Of a stretch of 61,367 nucleotides of DNA, positions 44,309 through 53,405 are shown piece after piece (position 1 is the first letter of the stretch; every line of letters starts with the position of its first letter). The notes below the pieces were generated by a model. That model saw only the letters and a list, made by a program, of their open reading frames with translations, did no database searches and was not told the origin of the DNA. Source of the stretch: Eubacteriaceae bacterium. Lineage in GTDB: Bacteria > Bacillota > Clostridia > Lachnospirales > Lachnospiraceae. A program made the translations under genes and the position numbers. The stretch lies in the NCBI GenBank assembly GCA_910575665.1, contig CAJTFB010000024.1, positions 1 to 61,367 on the forward strand. Direction: 5' to 3'.

Positions 44309-44905
44309 ATGACTTCAGACAATAAAAGCGAAAATATTATCTGGCATGACGGAAAGGTATCTTATGAAGACCGTTGCCAGGTCCTGAATCAGAAAGGCAT
44401 TGTAGTATGGTTTACCGGACTTTCGGGATCTGGCAAGTCCACGGTGGCAGTGGAGTTAGAGCACATGCTCAACGAAGCCGGAAGGGCAGTATACCGTCTG
44501 GACGGAGACAATATTCGTTGCGGAATTAACTCGGATCTTGGTTTTAGTGACGAGGACCGCAATGAAAATATCCGTCGTATCAGTGAGATTGCAGCGCTGT
44601 TTCAGGATGCGGGAGTAATCACACTGGTATCCTTTATCTCTCCTTTCCGGGCGATGCGTCAGTTCGCCAGAGAGAGAGCGGGTGAGGGGAACTTTATAGA
44701 GGTCTACGTAAATACGGATTTTGAGACCTGTAGGCAGCGGGATCCGAAGGGGTTGTACAAAAAACAGATCCAACAGTTTACCGGAAAGGACTCTGTCTAT
44801 GAAGAACCGCTGAATCCGGAGATCATACTGGATACGGTAGATCATACTCCTTATGAATGTGCAATGCAGATTTATGAGAGAATATGGGGAGAGAGGCATG
44901 AGTAG
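44309..44905 (+). CDS. cysC: Adenylyl-sulfate kinase
   Basis: This protein of about 198 residues phosphorylates APS to PAPS. It carries the P-loop FTGLSGSGKSTVAVELE, RLDGDNIRCGINSDLGFS, RISEIAALFQDAG and FISPFRAMRQFARE. ATG 44309 has GGAG six bases upstream; an ATG at 44297 is possible. Its stop region overlaps the next gene's ATG (44898), so it is coupled to the sulfotransferase. No PAPS reductase is present in the window. Confidence 0.93.
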   Translation: MTSDNKSENIIWHDGKVSYEDRCQVLNQKGIVVWFTGLSGSGKSTVAVELEHMLNEAGRAVYRLDGDNIRCGINSDLGFSDEDRNENIRRISEIAALFQDAGVITLVSFISPFRAMRQFARERAGEGNFIEVYVNTDFETCRQRDPKGLYKKQIQQFTGKDSVYEEPLNPEIILDTVDHTPYECAMQIYERIWGERHE

Positions 44906-46913
44906 TTTAATCAAAAAGCTCAAACGAAAGGTTAAGCGCAGCAAGCGGGAATTTGAGACTGTCAGAGGTGCCAGGGCAAAAAAAGTCTATCACAACAATG
45001 GCGGGACCATTACAGTTCGGCCGGAGGCATGGGTGATCCGGGGATCGGAAGCCTATGAAGAGGTTTTCCGACGGGAACAGGCAGATTCCTTTAAGACCAA
45101 TATTAAGGCGAAGAAAATGTATTCTCTCGTATCTCAGGCAAAAGACTGGTTTTTGGAATTGCAGCTGCGAAGTGAAAAATATACATTTAACAATATGCTG
45201 GCAGTGGTAAATCCCTTTGGGGAGGCGCCATTGACAGCTCTTGTGCTGTTTATTACACTTATGGATTATAGTGTGCGTGTTACTGTGGTAGGAGACACAG
45301 AGGATACCAGCTTCATATCGGAGTATCCGCCTAACAAGCGTCATCGTATTCCCATTCTGGGACTGTATCCAGGACGGAGCACAGATGTGGTTATTGAACT
45401 TCTGGATGAAAACGGTCAGGTGTGTGACAATCGCAGATTTCCCCTTATTACAGAGCCTCTTCCAGAAGACTTAAAGGATATTATAACGGTAAAAAAGAAA
45501 AATGACAGGGCGGCATTTAAAAATATTCTGATCGCTGGAGGTATTGACATCAAGCCCTGCGTGTTTGACAAGGATGGGCAGATCCGTTATTATCTGCGGA
45601 GAAAGCCAAAAGGGTATGGTATTTTTCCGTTGTCAAAGGGACGTTTTCTTTTTATGGAGCGGGAAATTTCTGCTCCCTCTTTCACCAATCCCCATTCGGT
45701 CCAGATGTATGACATGGACTATCTCGGACGGGTAGGAAGAACTTATCTTGTGAAGAATGGAGCCCATCACACCGTGGAGGAAAAGACGCCGGGAGGTAAT
45801 ATTCTGACAGCGGGAAACAGCCTGGAAGAACATTCCGAGGATCTGATCTTGGAATTGAACCGGGAAAATGGAGAGATTGTGCATCAGATCAAGCTGGGAG
45901 ATCTTTTTGATGAGACCTATCAGGATATGATGGACTGGGCGCATATCAATTCGGCATCCTATGATGAAGAGCAGGATTCCATGCTGGTATCCATGAGAAA
46001 TATCCATTCTGTGGCATCCTTTGACTGGGGTCGGGATGAGATCCGGTGGCTGTTTTCTGATCCCCGATTCTGGGAGGGAACAGAGATGACAGATAAGTTA
46101 TTACAGCCTGTGGGTGAGGTGCCATGGTTTTATCAGCAGCATGCCGTATTCGAGGTGGAACTGGAGGAAAAGAGGCCGAATATCAAGCACATCATGGTCT
46201 TTGACAATCACTGGCACAAACGCCGGAAAGTCAAATTTTTCGACAAAGATAAATTAAGTTATATCAGCTTTTATGAGATCAACGAAAAAGAAAAAACGGT
46301 GAAACTGTATAAGCGTTTTCCCTGTCCTAAGTCAAAAATCCGATCCAATGCCATTTTTGATAAAGATACCAGGCATCTTTACGCCATGGCTGGATTTTTG
46401 GTTCCTGAGATCGAGGAAAATCTGGGTTTGATCCGCGAATATGATTTTGATTCCATGGAAGTGCTCAGTGAGTATTATGTAAAGCCAGGTTTTTTCCGGG
46501 CTCATGAATTTTTACCGGATATGGTGTCCCTGTCAAAGACACTGGTGAAAAATACGGCATATCTGGGCGGGGACTTGAAACGTCCCCAGCGGTTGACAGA
46601 GGATGAGGCGCAAAGTCTGGATTTCCAAGAAGCGCCAAGTGTAAAGGATTCTTCTGTATTTTACCGGATGCAGGAAGACCTTCTCTATATTCATGAGATG
46701 GACCACGCCATCGGGGCGGTTTATCTCCGGGGGAATGAAGGGGTCTGGAAGGTGGATTTTTCAGATACCTGGCAGACTATGAAGACCTTTGAGGATGCGG
46801 ATTACCGGATCGCCATGTGGCTGGACCAGCTTCCTCTGGATCAGTATGAGTTATATATTCTTCTCCATGGGGAGTTACAGAATACAGGTAAAAAGCTCAC
46901 GAAGCAAAAATAG
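44898..46913 (+). CDS. Arylsulfotransferase-family (ASST) protein, apparently cytoplasmic
   Basis: The product of about 671 residues resembles arylsulfate sulfotransferases (beta-propeller type): NPHSVQMYDMDYLGRV, GAHHTVEEKTPGGNIL, DWAHINSASYDEEQDSML, SMRNIHSVASFDW, IRWLFSDPRFW and FFRAHEFLPDM. Characterised ASSTs move sulfate between phenols without PAPS and are exported. Here the N-terminus is basic (SLIKKLKRKVKRSKREFE) with no signal, and the gene overlaps cysC by eight bases, which hints at a link to PAPS. The catalytic His is expected in the NIHS or AHHTV segments but cannot be fixed by eye. Its stop lies inside the end of the convergent peptidase gene. Confidence 0.8.
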   Translation: MSSLIKKLKRKVKRSKREFETVRGARAKKVYHNNGGTITVRPEAWVIRGSEAYEEVFRREQADSFKTNIKAKKMYSLVSQAKDWFLELQLRSEKYTFNNMLAVVNPFGEAPLTALVLFITLMDYSVRVTVVGDTEDTSFISEYPPNKRHRIPILGLYPGRSTDVVIELLDENGQVCDNRRFPLITEPLPEDLKDIITVKKKNDRAAFKNILIAGGIDIKPCVFDKDGQIRYYLRRKPKGYGIFPLSKGRFLFMEREISAPSFTNPHSVQMYDMDYLGRVGRTYLVKNGAHHTVEEKTPGGNILTAGNSLEEHSEDLILELNRENGEIVHQIKLGDLFDETYQDMMDWAHINSASYDEEQDSMLVSMRNIHSVASFDWGRDEIRWLFSDPRFWEGTEMTDKLLQPVGEVPWFYQQHAVFEVELEEKRPNIKHIMVFDNHWHKRRKVKFFDKDKLSYISFYEINEKEKTVKLYKRFPCPKSKIRSNAIFDKDTRHLYAMAGFLVPEIEENLGLIREYDFDSMEVLSEYYVKPGFFRAHEFLPDMVSLSKTLVKNTAYLGGDLKRPQRLTEDEAQSLDFQEAPSVKDSSVFYRMQEDLLYIHEMDHAIGAVYLRGNEGVWKVDFSDTWQTMKTFEDADYRIAMWLDQLPLDQYELYILLHGELQNTGKKLTKQK

Positions 46914-47696
46914 ATTTTTGGCGATAATACCCTTTAACTGCCAGCGGGGAACTGGAGTTTTCAGAAAACCAGTTTCGATGGTGATGGAGGGTATTTTTTT
47001 CTCGTAGACGCACCAGTCACCAAATCCTCCGGCGGGACGGGTGTCTTTGGTGTTTTCTACGAGGCGGTATCCGGTCACACGGTGGGTGACAGCAGCCATC
47101 GTGGTGATCTGGCTTTTCAGGGAGCCATGAACATCATAGTCATAGTAGATGAGATTGCCACGGGAATGGTAGTGTATGATGCCCAATGGATTCGTAAGCC
47201 CATTTACGAATTCCATGAGGCACCGGGTCTCTTGCTGGTCACCAGCGGTCACACCGGGATTTCTTTTTGCCCGGTCGGGAGATTGACCGAAACCACAGGG
47301 GAAATTTCGGTTCAAATCCACGCCCCTTCCATTTTCTTTCCAGGTTTTTGCCTCTGTAGACATGGAGATACACACGCCGTCCGGATTTGTCATGGGGAGA
47401 AAGATTACGCAGATCTCTTTCCAGAGTTCCCGGTAGCAGCCTTCGTAATGCTCCAGATAATATTCCATTGTTTCTAAGAGAAGGGTGGTATTGATGTATT
47501 CCCTGCCGTGGATGGAGGCGGTTATGACAAATTGGCCCGGCGCCTCGGAAGATCCCAGGCTGCAGGCATAAATCTGGCGTTTGCCATGGGTGATACCCAG
47601 GGATTTTACCCGAAAATATTCTGGCGGATACTGTTTTTCTAGCTCCCGAATACGTTTTTCCATGGTCGTATAAGTATAGAGAGAATTTTTTTTCAT
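46875..47696 (-). CDS. M14-family zinc carboxypeptidase
   Basis: The product of about 273 residues shows the M14 zinc motif HGREYINTTLLLE (His and Glu), MTNPDGV, DLNRNFPCGFG, HYHSRGN (third ligand His) and catalytic Glu in ITIETGF. It lacks a signal peptide and is probably cytoplasmic, of the gamma-D-glutamyl-diaminopimelate peptidase/DAP-related type. The start at 47696 follows AGGAGTGAGGT. It is convergent with the ASST gene and overlaps it by 39 bases. Confidence 0.85.
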   Translation of the reverse strand: MKKNSLYTYTTMEKRIRELEKQYPPEYFRVKSLGITHGKRQIYACSLGSSEAPGQFVITASIHGREYINTTLLLETMEYYLEHYEGCYRELWKEICVIFLPMTNPDGVCISMSTEAKTWKENGRGVDLNRNFPCGFGQSPDRAKRNPGVTAGDQQETRCLMEFVNGLTNPLGIIHYHSRGNLIYYDYDVHGSLKSQITTMAAVTHRVTGYRLVENTKDTRPAGGFGDWCVYEKKIPSITIETGFLKTPVPRWQLKGIIAKNLFLLRELFTCIL

Positions 47697-47797
47697 GGAT
47701 ACCTCACTCCTGCGCTGGCCTTTGCGCATAACGCAATGTAAGCTCCGGCTGCTTTTTCTAACGCAGCTTTGCCGCTGTGTTAATATTATAGGATATT

Positions 47798-49054
47798 TTA
47801 TGCCAGAGTTTTATGATTTATGAGCTGTGCTGTGAGGTGGGAAAAAAGGCAGACAGTACAAAGAGGAATCAGGTTTCCGTAACAGCAGGTAAATTCACAC
47901 ATAAGAAATACGCCGGTGAGAGGTGCGCCGAGAGCAGAAGTAAAAAAACCGGACATGCCGCCCAGAAGAAAGCAGGTGGGAGAAAAGCCGGTTCCAGGAA
48001 ACAGAGAACACAGAGCGAGTCCATAGAGCTGACCGATACAGGCGCCCACGGTCAGCAGGGGAAATATGGTCCCGCCGGGCAACCCGGAGCCGGAGGAGAT
48101 CATGGAGAAGAGATATTTTCCAAAAAGAAGCAGCACAAGGGTGGTATAGGCAGTAGTTGGTGTCCTGAGAAGGGCCAGCATATTATTTCCAGGTCCTGTG
48201 ATGGCAGGGAAAAAATAGCACACCACACCAGCTAAAAGAAAGAGAATACTCCATAGCAGCCCATTGATGCGCTTATTATACTTTGAAAGCAGTTTTGCAT
48301 ATCGTTTTAGGGAAAAGGCATAATATTTTCCAGTAATACCCAAAAGAATACCCATCAGGGCCAGTGCGGGATAATAGTAATACTGCTGCATTGGAATGAT
48401 GGTATCCAGAATGGGAGAGGTTCCAAAGATCAGATGAGCGACCAAAAAAGCGGACAAAGAGCCGACAGCGATCGTCAGTACAGAGACCGCATTACGTCTC
48501 GGAAATTTTTCAAGGGTGAACATAAGACCGGACACCGGGGCACAAAAAAGTGCAGAGAGCCCGGCTCCGGCGCCAGCACAATAGTATTCCGTGGGGGACA
48601 GATGCGGCTGGCGGTGTCGGCGGAAAACCTGAATGGAGCGGAAAATCCCTTTTCCGGACATGGTTCCAATCTCAACAGCAGAGCCGGTCTTTCCCAGAGA
48701 AAAGCCCGCGAGGATACATAGGGGGGCAGAGGTCAGTTTCACGAGAAGAACTGACCACCATCTGGCATCGGTAATGCCCTGAATTTCCTCGGTAGAATGG
48801 GAAACGCCACCGCCCTCTGCTTTAGGTTCCAGGCAGATGCTCCGGTATACAAAACGAGACAGGAGTAACAGCCCTGCGCCCCAGGCGGCGGGATATAGAA
48901 AGCCACCGCTGTGGAGAGAGGGAATGATCTTGTGATTCAGGGTATTGTCACAGAGGCTCATAAAAACGCGGTACAGGCATATGATAAGCCCGGAAAAAAT
49001 ACCTGTGACAAACCCTGCGGATATTCTTTGAATTATGTATTTCTTTTGTTTCAT
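47798..49054 (-). CDS. ClC-family chloride channel/antiporter with altered gating motif
   Basis: The 418-residue membrane protein has about ten hydrophobic helices and ClC hallmarks: SLGKTGSAVEIGTMSGKG, YCAGAGAGLSALFCAPVSGLMFTLE, GSGLPGGTIFPLLTVGACIGQLYG and GMSGFFTSALGAPLTGVFLMCEF. In the canonical motif GREGP the Glu gates chloride/proton exchange; here the matching segment reads GKTGS, so the gating Glu is replaced by Thr. ATG 49054 has GGAG six bases upstream. No CBS or TrkA domain follows. Confidence 0.85.
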   Translation of the reverse strand: MKQKKYIIQRISAGFVTGIFSGLIICLYRVFMSLCDNTLNHKIIPSLHSGGFLYPAAWGAGLLLLSRFVYRSICLEPKAEGGGVSHSTEEIQGITDARWWSVLLVKLTSAPLCILAGFSLGKTGSAVEIGTMSGKGIFRSIQVFRRHRQPHLSPTEYYCAGAGAGLSALFCAPVSGLMFTLEKFPRRNAVSVLTIAVGSLSAFLVAHLIFGTSPILDTIIPMQQYYYYPALALMGILLGITGKYYAFSLKRYAKLLSKYNKRINGLLWSILFLLAGVVCYFFPAITGPGNNMLALLRTPTTAYTTLVLLLFGKYLFSMISSGSGLPGGTIFPLLTVGACIGQLYGLALCSLFPGTGFSPTCFLLGGMSGFFTSALGAPLTGVFLMCEFTCCYGNLIPLCTVCLFSHLTAQLINHKTLA

Positions 49055-49137
49055 ATAAATCTCCAAGTTGCGTATTTATTACTTCAATGATATCATAAAG
49101 TTAGTAGAATGTAAATAATGGGAAAGGATGGTACATT

Positions 49138-50340
49138 ATGTCAGCCGCCGGAATTATATGTGAGTATAATCCCTTTCATGAGGGACATCAGTTTCATATA
49201 CAGCAGGTACGTGAGAAGACCGGAGCAGACACGGTGGTGGCACTGCTGAACGGTGACTTTGTCCAGCGGGGGGAGCCAGCCATTGTGGACAAATACATCC
49301 GTACCCGCATGGCGCTGGAGGGAGGCGCGGATATGGTGTTTGAACTTCCGGTGCGTTATGGCTTGTCCAGTGCGGAGGATTTTGCCAGAGGAGGAATACT
49401 GGCTCTGGATTCCCTGTCTTTTATAGATTTTTACTGTTTTGGCAGTGAAGGGGCCCTCCAGGAGAAACTGGAACAGGCCGGACACGATCTGGCGGAGGAG
49501 CCAGAATATTATAAAAAACGGCTTGGCTGCTATCTCCGTGAGGGTTTTTCTTTCCCGGCGGCGAGGGAACAGGCATACGCCAATTGTGTGGGGTTGTCAC
49601 AGGAAGAGAGAGAGCAATTGTTTATGCCCAATAACACACTGGGGATCGAATACATTAAGGCAGCCATTCGGTTGGGATCACCCATGAAGCCTGTGGTGAT
49701 AAGAAGACAGGGGATGGGTTATCACGAAGAATTGACTGGGCAGCAGGAGAGGCAAGGCTTTCTGTCAGCAACGGCAGTGCGCAGCCAGCTTTGGAAGGGA
49801 AATTTTGTCGGTCTGCCAGAAGAAGCGGTGGTCCTGTTAAAGAAAGCGCCCTGTTTTCTGAGTACTGAGGATTTCTGGCAGATGTGTTCTTTTGCCATCC
49901 GGGACAGGTGGGACAGGCTGGAAGATATTAAGGATCTGTCTGATGAATTGGCAAACTCTTTTCGCAAAAACTGGTATGAGGCGGTGTCGCTGGATGATTT
50001 TGTGAACCGCTGTAAGACGAAAAATATAACGATGGCGAGAGTCAAACGGTGCGTGTTCCAGACCCTTTTGGGAATCGAAAAGGAATCTTGCAGTGAGGGA
50101 AACCTTCCCTATATCCGCCTGCTGGGAATGAGACGGCGTGCGGCAACGAATCTCAAAAGCGTAAAGAATACGAAGGTGTTGGGCAGGTTGGCCAGAGATA
50201 TGGAGGAGCTGGGCGACAGAGGTAGGAATAAGCTATTGCAGGATATCAAGGCGGCAGACCTTTACCGCACTGCGGCGATGGCGGTAAGCGGGCAGAGGCT
50301 GCCAGAAGAGTTCCGCCGGCAGGTGATCCTTGTGGATTAG
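49138..50340 (+). CDS. tmcAL: tRNA(Met) cytidine acetate ligase
   Basis: The 400-residue protein (formerly YlbM/DUF795) is expected to acetylate the wobble cytidine of elongator tRNA-Met with acetate and ATP. It opens with the nucleotidyltransferase motif GIICEYNPFHEGHQFHI and has LLNGDFVQRGEPAIVDK and FELPVRYGLSSAEDFARGG, then VKRCVFQTLLGI and LLGMRRRAATNL near the C-terminus. Length fits the family. The ATG follows GGAAAGGATGGTACATT and diverges from the ClC gene. Confidence 0.93.
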   Translation: MSAAGIICEYNPFHEGHQFHIQQVREKTGADTVVALLNGDFVQRGEPAIVDKYIRTRMALEGGADMVFELPVRYGLSSAEDFARGGILALDSLSFIDFYCFGSEGALQEKLEQAGHDLAEEPEYYKKRLGCYLREGFSFPAAREQAYANCVGLSQEEREQLFMPNNTLGIEYIKAAIRLGSPMKPVVIRRQGMGYHEELTGQQERQGFLSATAVRSQLWKGNFVGLPEEAVVLLKKAPCFLSTEDFWQMCSFAIRDRWDRLEDIKDLSDELANSFRKNWYEAVSLDDFVNRCKTKNITMARVKRCVFQTLLGIEKESCSEGNLPYIRLLGMRRRAATNLKSVKNTKVLGRLARDMEELGDRGRNKLLQDIKAADLYRTAAMAVSGQRLPEEFRRQVILVD

Positions 50341-50445
50341 AGGATTATCTTGTGGCTGGGCGGCTTCATCATCCGGTGTGTCACCGGAATGGCGCAGAAA
50401 AACAGAGTTTAAACTCATACAATAAAACCCGAAGGAGGGAACAGT

Positions 50446-51003
50446 ATGGAAAAACGGTTGAAACAATATTTAGAATTATACCGGAGTGTGGCAGAGGGAG
50501 AGCAAGAAATCGAGGAAAGGGAGTCCTTTCGCCGGGAGATGCTGGTCCAGATACAGTTTTTTCAGCATGAGAGGCTCATTCATCTGATCGTGACGGTGCT
50601 TTTTGCGCTGCTGGCGGTCATCACGATCCTGGCCGCCCTGATGATACAGGAACCGGCAGTACTTCTTCTGTGCCTGATGTTTTTTGTGCTTCTGATCCCC
50701 TACATACGGCATTATTATATTTTGGAAAATGGGGTGCAGAAGCTGTATGATTACTATGACCGGATCCACCCCGGTTTAGGCGGTAGGCGAACCACCAGAG
50801 CAAAAGGCTATCAGATCTGTTACAGTACCTCCAAAAAGTGGAAGAACAAAAAAATTAAGCTGGTCACCAAAAACAAAGTGGTAATAAAGAACCTCAAAAA
50901 GAAAAAGACCTACTATTTTCGTGTCCGGGCTTACCGTCTGAAGGGGACAAAGAAGGTATACGGGGCATGGAGCAGTGTGAAAAAGATCAAAATTAAGAAG
51001 TAG
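50446..51003 (+). CDS. Two-helix membrane protein fused to a truncated fibronectin-III-like domain
   Basis: The first ~110 residues are a charged coil (EKRLKQYLELYRSVAEGEQEI) and two transmembrane helices (LIVTVLFALLAVITILAALM, PAVLLLCLMFFVLLIPYI). From residue ~118 the sequence changes abruptly to a basic Fn3-type module (AKGYQICYSTSKKWKNKKI, KTYYFRVRAYRLKGTKKVYG, AWSSVKKIKIKK) lacking its first strand. Such modules normally end secreted wall proteins, so this looks like a fusion formed by deletion. The topology of the Fn3 part is uncertain. The ATG follows GGAGGGAACAGT. Confidence 0.6.
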   Translation: MEKRLKQYLELYRSVAEGEQEIEERESFRREMLVQIQFFQHERLIHLIVTVLFALLAVITILAALMIQEPAVLLLCLMFFVLLIPYIRHYYILENGVQKLYDYYDRIHPGLGGRRTTRAKGYQICYSTSKKWKNKKIKLVTKNKVVIKNLKKKKTYYFRVRAYRLKGTKKVYGAWSSVKKIKIKK

Positions 51004-51068
51004 CAGAAAAATGAACATCACTGGAAAATAAATATAGAGGAGAAAACCATCCCTTCTGTATAACCGGT

Positions 51069-51855
51069 CATGACACCGTATTCCGGATGTTGTACCGGGA
51101 CAAATCAGAACTCCTGGAGCTGTACAACGCAGTAAACGATACCCAGTACAACGACCCGGAAGAATTGGAGGCGGCGGGCCTGGAAAATGCTGTCTACATG
51201 TCGATGAAAAATGACGTATCCTGCGTGGTGGACCTGAGGTTGAACTTGTACGAGCACCAGTCCAGGGTAAATCCGAACATGCCGCTACGCGACCTGCTCT
51301 ACATAGCAAAGCTGTATGAAAAAATGATCCAGAAAGAAAAAAAGGCCTGTATTCGGGAAAAAGAATCCAGATCCCATCGCCCCGCTTTGTGGTATTTTAC
51401 AACGGGACAGAGGAACAGCCGGAGAAGAAAATCCTGCGCCTGTCGGAATCCTTTTACCGGCAGACGGAAGAAGCCAATCTAGAGCTGACGGTGCTCCAGT
51501 TGAACATCAATCCAGGATATAACAAGGAACTTCTTGGAAAATGCCGTTCCCTGTATGACTATATGCAGTATGTAGAAAGAGTCCGGTTCTACAGCCGGGA
51601 GATGGATTTCCAGGAAGCCGTGGAGAGGGTAGTATCAGAATGTATAGAAGAAGGAATTCTGGAGGAATTTTTAAGAGCCAACCGGGCGGAGGTGATTCAG
51701 ATGAGCATATTTGAATATGATGAAGAACTGCATATGGCGACGGTGAGGGAAGAAGGGGTTGTCTGGGGACGCAACAGACTGCTGGCGGACATGCTTGAGA
51801 GAGGTCTGTCACCGGAAGAGATCAGTAAGCTGACCGGGGAAACAAAAACGGCCCC
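51069..51855 (+). pseudogene. Broken Rpn-family recombination-promoting nuclease
   Basis: One frame gives HDTVFRMLYRDKSELLELYN ... LRDLLYIAKLYEKMIQ. The continuation RFVVFYNGTEEQPEKKILRLSES ... LEEFLRANRAEVIQMSIFEYDEE lies in another frame from about 51365. The order matches Rpn/PD-(D/E)XK transposase-like nucleases that are common and often decayed in Clostridia. The N-terminal methionine is missing (the sequence opens after a disrupted start near 51055), and the 3' end runs into the pyrimidine phosphorylase region. It is therefore a pseudogene. Confidence 0.7.
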
Positions 51856-51882
51856 TCTCAAGAAGATAATTTACTTCTTCCA

Positions 51883-53187
51883 CTACACCACAACATCTCC
51901 GATTAGTCGTATCGCAGCCCCAGGGTGATCCTCGAACTGATAACAGCTGTCCAGTTTTCCAGCGGCAGCCTGGGCAAGTTCCAGAGAGGAAGTGTGGAGA
52001 CGGGCAAGAGTGTCACCACTGGTTACGTGATCATTGACTTTGTGACAGAGGATAATACCGGCGGAAACGTCGATGCTGTCCTCTTTTTTACTTCGCCCGG
52101 CACCAAGGATGCCGGCAGCGATGCCAAAGCCCTCGGTATCCATGCCGGTGATATAGCCGGATCGGGCAGCCTTGTATTCGTATTTAACAGTTGCCTGCGG
52201 CAGACGTTCCGGGTTTTCTATATAGGAAGTATCACCGCCCTGTTCTTGGACCATAGCGAGGAAGGTATTCCAGGCACGGCCGCTGTGGATGGCATCTTCC
52301 GCCTGCATTCTGGCATCTTCCAGAGATATCTCTTTCCCCAGAGAGATCATGTGGGAGGCGAGACAATAACATACTTCCATAAGATCAGCGGGGCCATCTC
52401 CATGAAGGGCATGGATCGCCTCCATTACTTCCAGATTATTGCCAATGGCAAAGCCAAGAGGTTCGTCCATGGAGGTCAGCTGTGCCACTGTGGTTTTTCC
52501 TGCCTGCGTACCAATGGTTACCATTTTGCGGGCAAGCTCCAGAGACTGCTGGTAATCTTTGATAAAGGCGCCATTTCCTGTGGTTACGTCCAGCAGGATC
52601 TTATCACTGCCTGCTGCCAGCTTTTTACTCATGATAGAGGCGGCGATCAGAGGAATGCTGTCTACGGTGGCGGTCACGTCCCTCAGGGCATAGATCAGCT
52701 TGTCGGCGGGTGCCAGTTCACCAGTCTGTCCGTTAAGGCAGATCCCGGTGCGCTGTACGGCCTGGAAAAAATCTTCTGTGGAAAGATCTGTACGGAAACC
52801 GGGGATGGATTCCAGCTTGTCGATGGTCCCTCCAGTGAAGCCCAATCCCCGGCCACTCATTTTTGCGATGGGAATGCCGCATGCCGCAGCGATGGGACCG
52901 ATAATCAGCGTTGTTTTGTCGCCGACGCCGCCAGTACTGTGCTTGTCGACCTTGATCCCGGAAATGGAGGAGAGGTCGTTGATCTGACCAGAGTCTCTCA
53001 TCGCCAGTGTCAGTGTGGTAAGTTCCCGGTCGGAAAGACCGTTAAAACAGATCGCCATAAGCATGGCGGACATCTGGTAATCCGGGATACTGCCGTCACA
53101 GTAGCCGCGTACCATATTTTGTATATCCGTATCGGATAGTTCTTTTCCTGTTTTTTTAATGTGTATAAGATCAACAAATCGTTCCAT
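51883..53187 (-). CDS. pdp: Pyrimidine-nucleoside phosphorylase
   Basis: The 434-residue enzyme cleaves thymidine/uridine with phosphate. It shows the family signature MSGRGLGFTGGTIDKLESIPG, KVDKHSTGGVGDKTTL (phosphate/potassium region), LRDVTATVDSIPLIAASIMSKKLA and the C-terminal beta domain. The start at 53187 (MERFVDLIHIKKTGKEL) lies behind AAGGAGG, whereas a longer reading upstream is unconserved. It diverges from putP. Confidence 0.93.
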   Translation of the reverse strand: MERFVDLIHIKKTGKELSDTDIQNMVRGYCDGSIPDYQMSAMLMAICFNGLSDRELTTLTLAMRDSGQINDLSSISGIKVDKHSTGGVGDKTTLIIGPIAAACGIPIAKMSGRGLGFTGGTIDKLESIPGFRTDLSTEDFFQAVQRTGICLNGQTGELAPADKLIYALRDVTATVDSIPLIAASIMSKKLAAGSDKILLDVTTGNGAFIKDYQQSLELARKMVTIGTQAGKTTVAQLTSMDEPLGFAIGNNLEVMEAIHALHGDGPADLMEVCYCLASHMISLGKEISLEDARMQAEDAIHSGRAWNTFLAMVQEQGGDTSYIENPERLPQATVKYEYKAARSGYITGMDTEGFGIAAGILGAGRSKKEDSIDVSAGIILCHKVNDHVTSGDTLARLHTSSLELAQAAAGKLDSCYQFEDHPGAAIRLIGDVVV

Positions 53188-53405
53188 ACGATGAAAACCT
53201 CCTTTTTGAATAACACTTTGGGCATCATAAAGTAAGTATAGCATAAAATCCCCAAATATGGTAGAATATCCATAGTTGTTTATTTTATTGTAAAAGTAAA
53301 GCCATGCACAAAGCATTTCGACTTTTACAAATGGTGGTGCCGCTGAAAGCGATATGCCAGTTTAGGGATAAACAGTGAAATACATACATATGAATGGAGG
53401 ATATT

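Noticed and set aside
51925-53139. 404-codon plus-strand open frame
   Set aside because: It is fully antisense to pyrimidine-nucleoside phosphorylase, whose motifs are unmistakable; long antisense frames are expected in such coding sequence.
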